Source of the DNA: Flavobacterium sp. NRK1
Lineage (GTDB): Bacteria; Bacteroidota; Bacteroidia; Flavobacteriales; Flavobacteriaceae
Direction of reading: 5' to 3'
Length of the DNA: 64,000 nt
Assembly: GCF_024054175.1 (NCBI RefSeq)
Contig: NZ_JAMXLA010000001.1
Span: 2,197,165-2,261,164 of the forward strand
A program made the position numbers and the translations under genes. Under the pieces are notes generated by a model that made no database searches, had not been told where the DNA came from, and saw only the letters and a list, made by a program, of their open reading frames with translations. Shown here in pieces: positions 34,354-42,573 of the stretch (within the stretch, counting starts at the first letter, position 1; each line of letters begins with the position of its first letter).

Positions 34354-34614
34354 TTATTGTTCTTTAGTGTTTTTGTTTATCTCTAACGGATATTTCTCAA
34401 GGTATTTTTCAAGCAGGCGGCCCTGTTTAAAACTCAGTTTCCATAGTATTTTATTAGTGATGGTATGGCACCATAATTCAACATAAAAATTATTAATGGC
34501 GTAGAGTAATTTTTTTACATGCCCTTCAAGGCAGGCATCTATAAGTATACCTTCTGTCCAAAGTATTTGGTACTGATGTTCTTCGCTTAGTTTCTTATAA
34601 TCGTACAGCTTCAT
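34354..34614 (-). CDS. Small hypothetical protein
   Basis: An 86-residue soluble protein (MKLYDYKKLSEEHQYQILW...) with aromatic and charged residues. I recognise no family. It is followed by the candidate small RNA at 34.2 kb. Confidence 0.55.
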   Translation of the reverse strand: MKLYDYKKLSEEHQYQILWTEGILIDACLEGHVKKLLYAINNFYVELWCHTITNKILWKLSFKQGRLLEKYLEKYPLEINKNTKEQ

Positions 34615-34796
34615 ATATCCTTAAAGTTACGGTTCTTTCTGCATTTAATCAAATACGTGCTTCACTTAATTATTTTAACGCGGATAATATGGCTAATAGT
34701 GTAACTATTGTATGGAGGAAAGTGTTAGGCAAATATAACACTTTAAAAATTAAGTATTTATTAGCGTTTGGTTAGTAAAAATTATGATTTACAATC

Positions 34797-35045
34797 ATGA
34801 AATTGCGGTATGTAAATTTAATGCCAATTACTATGAAACTGCTGATGTTATTACCCAATTTTATACTTATAGCCATATCGGGCTTTAATATTTCTAATGA
34901 AGTATCAAGTGAAGGAGCAAACAACCTTGCTGTAATAGTGCTGCATACTTCAGTACTGCTAATGTGTACGGTGTTTGTTGCGCTAATTATAAAATCTATG
35001 TTTCAGGTTGTTGAAATAGAAGAAAATATTCTTGAGGCACAATAA
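34797..35045 (+). CDS. Small hypothetical membrane protein
   Basis: An 82-residue protein with two membrane segments (about residues 12-30 and 44-66) and an acidic tail. An in-frame ATG 12 codons further in would also keep both helices. No family recognised. Confidence 0.5.
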   Translation: MKLRYVNLMPITMKLLMLLPNFILIAISGFNISNEVSSEGANNLAVIVLHTSVLLMCTVFVALIIKSMFQVVEIEENILEAQ

Positions 35046-35086
35046 ATCCGGCTATAACAGCTGTTTCACAGCGCCTATATATAAAC

Positions 35087-35120
35087 GAAGAACCCGAAAG
35101 CAACTACTTTCGGGTTCTTC
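35087..35120. terminator. Hairpin, probably a terminator
   Basis: A perfect 14-bp stem (GAAGAACCCGAAAG with CTTTCGGGTTCTTC) and a 6-base loop; the following sequence is TATTAAAATT, so the T-run is poor. Confidence 0.6.
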
Positions 35121-35165
35121 TATTAAAATTGTGCTGTAATTTTTTACAATAAGGAGGTATATTAT

Positions 35166-35173
35166 TATATTTG
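35166..35173 (+). promoter_or_regulatory. Promoter of the fluoride riboswitch/CLC-F transcript
   Basis: TATATTTG (TAnnTTTG) starts 17 bases before the aptamer, with a T-rich stretch at 35140-35146 at about -33. Confidence 0.65.
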
Positions 35174-35182
35174 CCCTTATAT

Positions 35183-35235
35183 GGCAATGATGTCTGCCCT
35201 GAACCGCTTGAAATTAAGCTGATGACGTCTATTAA
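35183..35235 (+). promoter_or_regulatory. Fluoride riboswitch (crcB motif)
   Basis: The sequence matches the crcB consensus: GGCA/TGCC stem (35183-35186 with 35195-35198), AACCGC, a GCTT/AAGC stem (35206-35209 with 35216-35219) and CTGATGAC then TCTA. GATGTC (35189-35194) pairs with GACGTC (35224-35229) as the long-range helix. A CLC-F type transporter follows, which is one of the known targets of this class. The 3' strand (35222-35235) can instead pair with 35260-35272 at the start codon. Confidence 0.93.
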
Positions 35236-35270
35236 TAGCTTATGCTACAGGTAGCGTATTTAATAGCGTC

Positions 35271-36551
35271 ATGAATATGGAAAACAGAAAACTAACATCA
35301 GCAATCCCACAACTTACTTATTTGGCATTTACTGCCCGCTGGCTTTTAATAGCCTGCCTTATAGGCGGACTTGTAGGCTCTGTGTCGGCATTTTTTCTGG
35401 TATCGCTGCAATGGGTTACTAATTATCGTGAAAGTCATGTGTGTATAATTTCACTTTTGCCAGTTGGCGGATTAATTATAGGGCTTACCTATCATTACTT
35501 TGGGTCATCGGTAGTAAAGGGAAATAATATGCTGCTGGAAGAAGTACACAGCCCTAAAAAGATAATCCCTTTCAGAATGGCACCTTTAGTACTGTTTGGT
35601 ACTTTAGTAACGCATCTTTTTGGAGGATCTGCCGGACGTGAGGGAACCGCAGTACAAATGGGTGGTGCCATTGCCGACCAGTTTACCAAATGGTTTAAGC
35701 TAAAAAACCGCGACAGAAAAATACTCATTATAATGGGTATTAGTGCCGGTTTTGCTTCGGTATTTGGTACACCGCTGGCAGGAGCCGTTTTTGCCCTCGA
35801 AGTTTTAATAGTAGGGCGCATGCGCTACGAGGCATTGCTGCCAAGTATTATAGTAGCTCAGATTGCGCATTATACCTGCCTGGCGTGGAATGTTTCCCAC
35901 ACCCATTACGCAATACCTTTTGTACCCGAAATGCAGGCTATAGACCTTTTATATACCGTTGTTGCCGGAATATTATTCGGACTGGCAGCATTATGGTTCT
36001 CTAAGTCGGTGCATTTTTTTGGTAATAAGTTTAAAGAACTAATAAGTTATCCGCCGTTGCGCCCCGTAATTGGGGGAGTGGTTATAGCTCTTTTGGTATG
36101 GCTTATGGGTACAACAAAATATATAGGACTTGGCGTGCCTACTATTGTAGATGCCTTTAGCCAGGACTTACCTTCTTACGATTTTGCCATAAAACTACTG
36201 CTTACTGCTTTTACGCTTGGTGCGGGTTTTAAGGGCGGAGAGGTAACCCCTTTATTTTTTATAGGTGCAACATTAGGTAATGCCCTTTGCTTTTTTGTGC
36301 CTTTACCTATAGCTTTAATGGCGGGTATGGGCTTCGTGGCTGTTTTTGCCGGAGCTACCAATACTCCGCTTGCCTGTACGCTTATGGGGATAGAACTTTT
36401 TGGTGCCGAATGCGGAATGTATGTAGGTATTGCCTGCGCTGTGGCTTATTTATTCTCGGGGCATACGGGTATATACAGCTCGCAAATTGTTGGCAGCCCT
36501 AAGCATCTTCTTTTTGGCAGGATAAAAGGCAAAACACTGGCAGGGAAGTAG
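35271..36551 (+). CDS. CLC-F type fluoride/proton antiporter
   Basis: A CLC-family transporter that exports fluoride. The family motif GREGT (SAGREGTAVQMGG) and the GNNMLLEEVH segment in place of the usual chloride GSGIP are features of CLC-F (EriC-F) proteins. Length 426 with about twelve helices fits. The fluoride riboswitch directly upstream confirms the substrate. Start ATG at 35271 (another ATG at 35277); expression is predicted to be controlled by riboswitch folding at this codon. Confidence 0.93.
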   Translation: MNMENRKLTSAIPQLTYLAFTARWLLIACLIGGLVGSVSAFFLVSLQWVTNYRESHVCIISLLPVGGLIIGLTYHYFGSSVVKGNNMLLEEVHSPKKIIPFRMAPLVLFGTLVTHLFGGSAGREGTAVQMGGAIADQFTKWFKLKNRDRKILIIMGISAGFASVFGTPLAGAVFALEVLIVGRMRYEALLPSIIVAQIAHYTCLAWNVSHTHYAIPFVPEMQAIDLLYTVVAGILFGLAALWFSKSVHFFGNKFKELISYPPLRPVIGGVVIALLVWLMGTTKYIGLGVPTIVDAFSQDLPSYDFAIKLLLTAFTLGAGFKGGEVTPLFFIGATLGNALCFFVPLPIALMAGMGFVAVFAGATNTPLACTLMGIELFGAECGMYVGIACAVAYLFSGHTGIYSSQIVGSPKHLLFGRIKGKTLAGK

Positions 36552-36620
36552 TTTTAATTTACTGATCTTCTGACTAATATAAATTAGTGTATGTACTCTT
36601 GCGGTCGTTGATATTTAAAC

Positions 36621-36881
36621 TTATTGTGTAAAATATTTAATTAATACATAAATAAAATAAACAGTTACAATTATAAAAAATATAATACTAAATAGGTTGT
36701 TGCCTTTAATTGCTTTTTCTTTTTTGTATTTATAATTAATTATTAAAGAACTACTTATCAATAACGCTGAACTTATAATTATAAATTTTGTTGAAAGATA
36801 ATCTGGTGCAAAAAGAACTGCAACAAGTTGAATTAGTAGTAAAGTAAGAACAGAATAATATAGGATTGTTATATATTTCAT
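36621..36881 (-). CDS. Small hypothetical membrane protein
   Basis: An 86-residue protein with three hydrophobic segments (about 5-22, 30-48 and 65-82) and a basic loop (YKYKKEKAIKG). No family recognised. It opens a minus-strand AT-rich block that runs to the tRNA gene. Confidence 0.5.
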   Translation of the reverse strand: MKYITILYYSVLTLLLIQLVAVLFAPDYLSTKFIIISSALLISSSLIINYKYKKEKAIKGNNLFSIIFFIIVTVYFIYVLIKYFTQ

Positions 36882-36916
36882 GAACTATATAAAGTTAATT
36901 ATTGCGTATTATCGCT

Positions 36917-36950
36917 CTGCTGACGCGCGCGTCATGCATGTGCCTAAGAC
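36917..36950. repeat. Degenerate REP-like arm
   Basis: CTGCTGACGCGCGCGTCATG... matches the arm at 39813 (CTGCTGGCGCGAGCGTCTCG...) with the same GTGCCTAAGAC ending, with several changes. It marks the left side of the minus-strand gene block. Confidence 0.6.
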
Positions 36951-36977
36951 GGTTCTTTGTTTTATATCAAGTTTTTT

Positions 36978-37850
36978 CTATTCTTTTGTTTGTATTGGAT
37001 ATAAAAGTCTAAATGAATTTGAAACAGCTTGATGCATAATTGTTGCATGATTTTCTTGAGGTAAATAGTCAAAGAATACTTTCACTTTTTTGCTTTTTGA
37101 ACCTTTAATTTTTTCAGTCAGAAGATTTGCATCAACTTCCATAACTCTTGGTATTTCAGTAGGTGTAAGTCCTTCTTTTCCAACGCCAATGTATATGTCT
37201 GTTTGTTGATTAAAATCCTTTTTCAATAAATTTGAATTCTGATTTAACAACGAACCATTGTCCCACCATAAACTTGGGCTAACGATAATGTATTTGTTGA
37301 AAAGTGTCGGTTTTTTTAAAAGGACTTCTGTTGCAAAAAGTCCACCTAATGATTGTCCGATTATAGTCTTGTCGTTGTTCGCCTTGTATTTGGTCTCTAT
37401 ATAAGGTTGCAATTCCTTTTCAATAAACGAAATGAATTTGTCAGAGTGTCCTGTTGTTGGATAAGTATTTTTGTCTGCCTGAATTGTAGTCGGAAAAGTA
37501 TAGTCTCGTTTTCTGTCAACTGTGGCAATACCTACAATAATTGATTTTGGAACTTGGCTTATCCATTCAAAACTATTGAATTGTACTAATCCAACAATAT
37601 GTATAAAATCTTCGTCTGCTGAACCGTCCAATAAATAAATTACTGGATATTTTATTGTGTCATTTTGATTATAACCTTCTGGAAGATAAATATTCAAAAC
37701 TCTTATTTCTGCAAGTTCTTTTGATTGGATTTCATCAATCACACCGAGTACAAATGGTTTTGAGGTTTCTATTGGTTTCACTTTCTGTTTCTGCCCAAAT
37801 GCGAAAACTGAAAAGAAAGTCAAGGTAAAAAGTATAATATTATTCTTCAT
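36978..37850 (-). CDS. Exported alpha/beta-hydrolase (esterase D-like)
   Basis: An exported hydrolase of about 290 residues with a signal peptide (MKNNIILFTLTFFSVFAFGQ). The serine nucleophile is in IGQSLGGLF, within a putative-esterase (enterochelin esterase-like) fold: YPVIYLLDG, then IVGIATVDRKRDYTFPT and a C-terminal His in PQENHATIMHQ. The ATG at 37850 fits the signal peptide. A cassette-like repeat starts 45 bases upstream of it. No siderophore genes are near, so the ester is unknown. Confidence 0.88.
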   Translation of the reverse strand: MKNNIILFTLTFFSVFAFGQKQKVKPIETSKPFVLGVIDEIQSKELAEIRVLNIYLPEGYNQNDTIKYPVIYLLDGSADEDFIHIVGLVQFNSFEWISQVPKSIIVGIATVDRKRDYTFPTTIQADKNTYPTTGHSDKFISFIEKELQPYIETKYKANNDKTIIGQSLGGLFATEVLLKKPTLFNKYIIVSPSLWWDNGSLLNQNSNLLKKDFNQQTDIYIGVGKEGLTPTEIPRVMEVDANLLTEKIKGSKSKKVKVFFDYLPQENHATIMHQAVSNSFRLLYPIQTKE

Positions 37851-37895
37851 TTTTTCTACCAGTTTCTTGTCTATTATGAGGTTCGTTACAATTAT

Positions 37896-38017
37896 GCACA
37901 ACTTGGCGATATGCGGATTAAGAAAGTCTTAACTTTCAACTAAAATACAAACTTCTACCGAAGCATAAGACGTGAATTGAAGACTTTTCTCCCGCTATTG
38001 CCAAACACTTAGTTGTT
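37896..38017. repeat. Cassette-like repeat, copy A (imperfect inverted ends)
   Basis: About 120 bases between the esterase and the next gene. Its ends are inverted (TTGGCGATATGCGG at 37903 against CCGCTATTGCCAA at 37992, with GCACAAC outside and GTTGTTAC at the other end). The 88-base interior is about 93% identical to 38652-38740. Its size and folding plan resemble attC sites of gene cassettes, but no integrase is present. Confidence 0.6.
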
Positions 38018-38029
38018 ACCTGCTGTTTT

Positions 38030-38605
38030 TTATCGTGAGCTGGTTTCCCACATTAATTTTCCATCAAAATCTATTTTATATTTGTTTTTAGCAAAGTCAG
38101 TCAGTAAAATTCCGTCATTTTCAATCTTAAATTCTTCTTCTTCGTCAATTGACACAAAAATGTCCGAACCTCCAAACTCCCATTTTACATTTCCGTCTTT
38201 GTCCAGTTTTGTCACTTGTAACTCTCCGTGAATAATATACTCATCTTGGTGTTGAAATATTTTAAAACAAGTGGCTTGGTCGGATCTTGTTTTCCATTTT
38301 AGGTCTAAATTTGGAAGTGTCAAACAAAATATGGTATCACAACAACATAAAAGAAATTGTTCATTGTCAAGTAGAGATGAAGAGTTATGAATTCCTGTTG
38401 CACCCCCTGAACCAATTATTATACAATTGTCAATGATTTGATTATTTTGATAAATTTTTATTCCGTGTTGGGAAGTTGGATATTCTTTCGCTCCATCGCC
38501 AAAGTAATGTTTTGAATAAATGAATTTATTGTCCATCGAGTTAAGCGTGTAAGTCGGTTCGTCAATTAATTCTATTGTTAAATCTCTATATTGGTGGCGT
38601 TTCAT
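38030..38605 (-). CDS. Hypothetical protein in the cassette-like block
   Basis: A 191-residue soluble protein starting MKRHQYRDLTIELIDEPTYTL. It has a beta-rich WD/PQQ-like pattern (NCIIIGSGGATGIHN, LLCCCDTIFCLTLPNLDLKWK, KLDKDGNVKWEFGG, FDGKLMWET) suggesting a small beta-propeller-like fold. Function unknown. It ends 12 bases from repeat copy A and starts 30 bases from copy B. Confidence 0.65.
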   Translation of the reverse strand: MKRHQYRDLTIELIDEPTYTLNSMDNKFIYSKHYFGDGAKEYPTSQHGIKIYQNNQIIDNCIIIGSGGATGIHNSSSLLDNEQFLLCCCDTIFCLTLPNLDLKWKTRSDQATCFKIFQHQDEYIIHGELQVTKLDKDGNVKWEFGGSDIFVSIDEEEEFKIENDGILLTDFAKNKYKIDFDGKLMWETSSR

Positions 38606-38635
38606 TTTGTTTTTGGTGCGTCGTTCTAAAATAGT

Positions 38636-38745
38636 GCACAACGTTTGTGCGCTTGGCGATGTGGCGGATTAAGAAAGCCTTAACTTTCAACTAAAATACA
38701 AATTTCTACCGAAGCACAAAACGTGAATTGAAGACTTTTCGCCCT
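38636..38745. repeat. Cassette-like repeat, copy B
   Basis: Shares the GCACAAC core (38636) and the 88-base interior with copy A, but has 9 extra bases after the core and loses its right end where a REP-like pair begins at 38749. Confidence 0.6.
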
Positions 38746-38748
38746 CCC

Positions 38749-38863
38749 CGCTGGCGCGAGCGTCTCGCTCGTGTCTAAGAAGGTAAGCAGGAAATATTTA
38801 GAGAAAACACAATTTTAGATATTGACAATTAGTGTGCGCACGAGCAAGATGCTCGCGCGAGCG
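38749..38863. repeat. REP-like inverted pair, copy C
   Basis: Arms CGCTGGCGCGAGCGTCTCGC... (38749-38773) and ...GATGCTCGCGCGAGCG (38838-38863) with a 64-base AT-rich spacer. Same family as 24878 and 25450. Confidence 0.75.
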
Positions 38864-38873
38864 GGTGATGGCT

Positions 38874-39623
38874 TTATTTTTTTTCAAGTATTTCGTCTTT
38901 AATTTTTTGTTTCTCTTTAATTTCTTCTTCGTATGATTTCATATTAAATATTCTGTCATAACTTTCAAGCAAAGCAAAGAATTTATAACCATTTTCAGAA
39001 GTTTGAATAATATAAGAGTTTATATTTCCGTCAGTATTATTGTCAATTGATGGAATTTTTTCGCACAGTCCAAAAGACATTAATGTTGGTCCTAAATTAT
39101 AATGTAAAAAATCTCCTTCGTAAGTTGGATGATTCCAACCAATTCCAAAATTAAATTGTGCAATAAATATTCTAAAAGCAGTTAATAAATCTAATTCCTT
39201 CATGCCAACTTGATATTGCATGTGTCTTGGAAGTTCAATATAACTTGTCAATAAAATATTATTTAAGTCTCCAAATCTATAATTACCGACCATTTTGGTT
39301 AAATAGTATTTTTCGCCTTTCTTTTTGTTTTGGAAAAATTTTAAATAAATAAAATAGATTAAAAGTATTGTTAGTGTAATTAATATCAAAATGTAAAGTT
39401 TGATATCTAATTGTAGAAAATTTATAAAAAAGTCACTAATAGATTTTCCATCTAAAAATTTCACTATTATTGCACTTATAATAGGTAATGATACTAAAAT
39501 ACCCGTTGCTATTAATTGACTAAAAACAGAGTCTTCCCAAAATCTTAAAATAAAATTTTTCGATTCAGCTTTATTCGTTTCTTCTTTAGTTATATTATTG
39601 AATTTGTTTTCTTCTTCTTCCAT
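38874..39623 (-). CDS. Hypothetical membrane-anchored protein
   Basis: A 249-residue protein with two membrane helices (about residues 34-54 and 74-94), an acidic N-terminus (MEEEENKFNN) and a soluble C-terminal domain of 150 residues ending in Lys/Glu-rich coiled coil (EEEIKEKQKIKDEILEKK). No family recognised. The codon usage is more AT-rich than in housekeeping genes nearby, and a REP arm lies directly downstream. Confidence 0.6.
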   Translation of the reverse strand: MEEEENKFNNITKEETNKAESKNFILRFWEDSVFSQLIATGILVSLPIISAIIVKFLDGKSISDFFINFLQLDIKLYILILITLTILLIYFIYLKFFQNKKKGEKYYLTKMVGNYRFGDLNNILLTSYIELPRHMQYQVGMKELDLLTAFRIFIAQFNFGIGWNHPTYEGDFLHYNLGPTLMSFGLCEKIPSIDNNTDGNINSYIIQTSENGYKFFALLESYDRIFNMKSYEEEIKEKQKIKDEILEKK

Positions 39624-39812
39624 TTATCTCAATTTTTCGGTTTCTGCGGACAGCTTGCCACTAACTTGTATATACCCGAAACAACCTTCTATATACACCC
39701 AAAATCAGAAGGTTTATTTCACTTATGTTATAATCAAATATATTTATTTTTTCTTACAAATCATCCTGATTGACAAGTCATAAACAAAAAGATGCCGTTG
39801 CATCTATTCCTC

Positions 39813-39839
39813 TGCTGGCGCGAGCGTCTCGCTCGTGCC
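39813..39839. repeat. REP-like single arm
   Basis: TGCTGGCGCGAGCGTCTCGC... is the same arm as at 38749, with a GTGCCTAAGAC tail also seen at 36940. It lies about 40 bases from the tRNA terminator. Confidence 0.7.
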
Positions 39840-39877
39840 TAAGACAGAATAGTAGTAATTTTTGAAATATTCTATAA

Positions 39878-39914
39878 AAGAAAAAACGCTTTGAGCTGAT
39901 ACTCAAAGCGTTTT
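39878..39914 (-). terminator. Intrinsic terminator of tRNA-Met
   Basis: A perfect 13-bp stem (AAAACGCTTTGAG with CTCAAAGCGTTTT) with a T-run on the minus strand, 8 bases after the tRNA 3' end. Confidence 0.9.
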
Positions 39915-39921
39915 ATTTTCG

Positions 39922-39995
39922 TAGCGAAGACGGGAGTTGAACCCGTGACCTCAGGGTTATGAATCCTGCGCTCTAACCGACTGAGCTACCTCGCC
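39922..39995 (-). tRNA. tRNA-Met (CAT)
   Basis: Reading the minus strand gives GGCGAGG acceptor, AGCTCAGTCGGTTAGAGCG D-arm, anticodon loop TTCATAA (CAT) and GGGTTCAACTCCC T-arm; 74 bases, CCA not encoded. The first base pair is G-U and pair 31-39 is A-C, as in other elongator Met tRNAs. An Ile tRNA with modified CAU cannot be ruled out by sequence alone. Confidence 0.92.
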
Positions 39996-40145
39996 ATTTT
40001 CGGTTGTTATTGCATCTCTCAATGCGGGTGCAAATATAGGGTTTTATTTAAATGTTCCAAATAAATTTTGCAGAAAAAAATTATTTTTCAAAAGGCTTTT
40101 TTATGAATGTTAATTATTATATATTTCCAAAAATTTTAAACACCA

Positions 40146-40538
40146 ATGGACGAAAAAATCAAATATGAACTTGAGTTCCCTATAACATCGTCGCCGCAGC
40201 TTTTGTTCCAATATATATCTACTCCTTCAGGACTTTCGGAGTGGTTTGCAGACAACGTAAATTCCAGAGGAGAGTATTTTACATTTATCTGGAATGATAG
40301 TGAGGAGAAAGCAAGGATTTCCTCAAAAAAAACCGGGGAAAAAGTAAAGTTCCGTTGGATTGACGAGGATAATAAAGATGGAGAATACTATTTTGAACTG
40401 CGCATACAGGTTGACGAAATAACGAAAGACGTTTCGCTTGTGGTGGTTGATTTTGCTGAAGAAGACGATATGTCAGAATCTAAACAACTTTGGGAAAACC
40501 AGATATCAGACCTTAAGCATGTTTTAGGATCCGTTTAG
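40146..40538 (+). CDS. START-like domain protein
   Basis: A 130-residue SRPBCC/START-like protein. The pattern YELEFPITSSPQLLFQYISTPSGLSEWFADNV is typical of the START-like proteins conserved in Flavobacteria. The ligand is not known. It is followed by a class IV aminotransferase after 52 bases. Confidence 0.8.
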   Translation: MDEKIKYELEFPITSSPQLLFQYISTPSGLSEWFADNVNSRGEYFTFIWNDSEEKARISSKKTGEKVKFRWIDEDNKDGEYYFELRIQVDEITKDVSLVVVDFAEEDDMSESKQLWENQISDLKHVLGSV

Positions 40539-40590
40539 GAATTCTTTCTATTATAAGCTATATTTGCCCTGAATTTTCAGGGCTTTTTTT

Positions 40591-41430
40591 ATGATTAACT
40601 TCAACGGTACCCTTGTAACCGAATCTGATATTGCGATTCACGAAAACAGGGCATTTCTTTACGGCGATTCTATTTTTGAAACTTTAAAAGTACTTGATGG
40701 CAGAGTGCTTTTCCTGGAAGATCATTATTTCAGGCTTATGGCATCCCTGCGTATTGTAAGGATGGAAATTCCTATGAATTTTACCATGGAGTATATGGAA
40801 GAACAGGTAATGCTGCTTGTAGATACGCTGCCTGCTGCGCCTTCTTACAGAGTGCGTATGTCGGTATTCAGAAAGCCTGGAGGGTATTATTTGCCTGTAA
40901 ATAATAATGTTGAGTTTATAGTTACGGCATCAGTGCTTACAGAGCCTTTGTATTCGTTTACCGATGCTGCTTATGAAGTAGATCTTTTTCGTGATTTTTA
41001 CGTTACCAAACAGCTCCTTTCTACGCTTAAAAGCACAAACAGGATGGTGCAGATTACCGGAAGTATCTATGCCCATGAAAACGGACTTGAAAACTGTCTT
41101 ATTCTTAACGATGATAAGAATGTTGTAGAAGCGCTTCAGGGTAATTTGTTTATGCTTACCGGCAATAAACTGGTAACACCACCTATAGCAGACGGCTGTT
41201 TAAATGGCATAATGAGGAAACAAATACTTGAGCTTGCTAAAAAAATTGAGGGACTGGAAGTAACAGAATCCTCTATATCGCCTTTTGATCTTCAAAAAGC
41301 CGACGAGCTGTTTATAACAAATATTATTAAAGGCATACAGCCAATAACCAAATACCGTAAAAAAGAATTTGTAAATATTCTTGCGTCAGACCTTTTAAAA
41401 AAGCTAAACGCAAAAATACGATTCAGTTAA
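40591..41430 (+). CDS. PLP-dependent aminotransferase class IV (PabC-like)
   Basis: A class IV PLP enzyme of 279 residues: aminodeoxychorismate lyase, branched-chain or D-amino acid transaminase. The PLP lysine is probably in LLSTLKSTNRM, similar to PabC; the C-terminal ELFITNIIKGIQPI motif binds the cofactor phosphate. The start FNGTLVTESDIAIHENRAFLYGDSIFETLKV is characteristic. The exact reaction is undecided. It ends 4 bases into the convergent YqgE gene. Confidence 0.88.
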   Translation: MINFNGTLVTESDIAIHENRAFLYGDSIFETLKVLDGRVLFLEDHYFRLMASLRIVRMEIPMNFTMEYMEEQVMLLVDTLPAAPSYRVRMSVFRKPGGYYLPVNNNVEFIVTASVLTEPLYSFTDAAYEVDLFRDFYVTKQLLSTLKSTNRMVQITGSIYAHENGLENCLILNDDKNVVEALQGNLFMLTGNKLVTPPIADGCLNGIMRKQILELAKKIEGLEVTESSISPFDLQKADELFITNIIKGIQPITKYRKKEFVNILASDLLKKLNAKIRFS

Positions 41431-41987
41431 TTTAATGTAGGGTTTTCCGGAGCGTTAGACCATATAAGGTATTCGCCTCCAAGTTCCATAATTTTTTCTT
41501 TCCAGAAAGAGGTGCTGGATTTACCTATGATTTTATTGTCATAGCTGTTTTCGGTTACTATCCAGGAGTTTTCCTCTAACTCTTCATCAAGCTGGCTAGC
41601 CTCCCATCCTGTATATCCTAAAAAGAAACGGATGTTGTTCTTCTTTATAAGGCCTTTATTTATAAGGTCTTTTGTAGATTCAAAATCGCCACCCCAATAA
41701 ATACCATTTGATATTTCTATACTGCCCGGTATAAGTTCGGGTATATTGTGGATGAAGTATAGATTGTCCTGCTCAACAGGCCCACCATTGTAAATTTTGA
41801 AATTCCCCCTGATTTCCGGAATCAAGTCGTGAATTGTGTACCCTAATGGTTTGTTGAGTATAAAGCCAACAGACCCCTCGTCATTATGGTCGGCTAAAAG
41901 TATTACCGACCTGTTGAAAGAAAGATCTCCGATAGTGGAAGGTTCTGCGATTAACAGATGGCCTTTTTTGGGTCTTAATGAAATCAT
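41427..41987 (-). CDS. YqgE/AlgH family protein
   Basis: A 186-residue member of the YqgE/AlgH family (DUF179). The family features are clear: GHLLIAEPSTIGDLSFNRSVILLADHNDEGSVGFILNKPLG and FFLGYTGWEASQLDEEL. The biochemical role of the family is not firmly known; it has been linked to regulation. Start at 41987. Confidence 0.92.
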   Translation of the reverse strand: MISLRPKKGHLLIAEPSTIGDLSFNRSVILLADHNDEGSVGFILNKPLGYTIHDLIPEIRGNFKIYNGGPVEQDNLYFIHNIPELIPGSIEISNGIYWGGDFESTKDLINKGLIKKNNIRFFLGYTGWEASQLDEELEENSWIVTENSYDNKIIGKSSTSFWKEKIMELGGEYLIWSNAPENPTLN

Positions 41988-42054
41988 ATTCTTATCAATT
42001 TGTAATAAATTTAATTGAAAAAAAACTGACTGCCAAAAGTTTTACAATTTTTTA

Positions 42055-42081
42055 CAAAAAAAGCCTCCCATCGGGAGGCTT
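42055..42081 (-). terminator. Intrinsic terminator of HU gene
   Basis: A perfect 9-bp stem (AAGCCTCCC with GGGAGGCTT) with a 3-base loop, followed on the minus strand by a long T-run. Confidence 0.9.
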
Positions 42082-42105
42082 CAATATTTTTTCTGTAATA
42101 AAATA

Positions 42106-42384
42106 CTATTTAGTGTTTACAGATCCGTCAAGTTCTGCTCCCGGCTTGAATTTTACTACGTTTTTAGCAGCGATGCTGATAGATTTTCCAGTTTGAGGAT
42201 TTCTTCCTTCTCTTGCAGCCCTGTTAGATACAGACCAAGATCCGAAACCAACTAATGATACTCTTCCACCTTTGCTAAGAGCTCCGCTTACGTTGCTAAC
42301 AAAAGATTCTAACGCTTTTTTTGCAGCACCTTTAGAGATTCCTGCATCAGCAGCCATTGCGTCGATTAATTCTGATTTGTTCAT
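42106..42384 (-). CDS. HU-family DNA-binding protein
   Basis: A histone-like HU/IHF protein of 92 residues. MNKSELIDAMAADAGISKGAAKKALESF and GFGSWSVSNRAAREGRNPQTGKSI match the family, with the DNA-binding arm in RNPQTG. It compacts and bends DNA. It ends in its own terminator; 189 bases without further features separate it from fmt. Confidence 0.96.
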   Translation of the reverse strand: MNKSELIDAMAADAGISKGAAKKALESFVSNVSGALSKGGRVSLVGFGSWSVSNRAAREGRNPQTGKSISIAAKNVVKFKPGAELDGSVNTK

Positions 42385-42573
42385 AATAATTGTTATTAAT
42401 TGTTTGGTTAAAATTATTGTTTTTACAATTCCTGTCCTACAAATTTAATAGGAAATCCATACCACGCAAGCGTTTTCTCTATTTTTAGGCAAGATTGTTA
42501 ATAACTTTTAGCTGAATGTTGACAATGATGCTTGTTTTTCTTAAAATTTTGTGAAAGTCCTGTATTCAGGGGG

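Noticed and set aside
37896..38745. Proven integron
   Set aside because: No integrase gene is visible and the core only partly fits the attC consensus; kept only as a candidate.
36621..39995. Prophage or integrative element next to tRNA-Met
   Set aside because: No integrase, no phage genes and no duplicated tRNA end were found.
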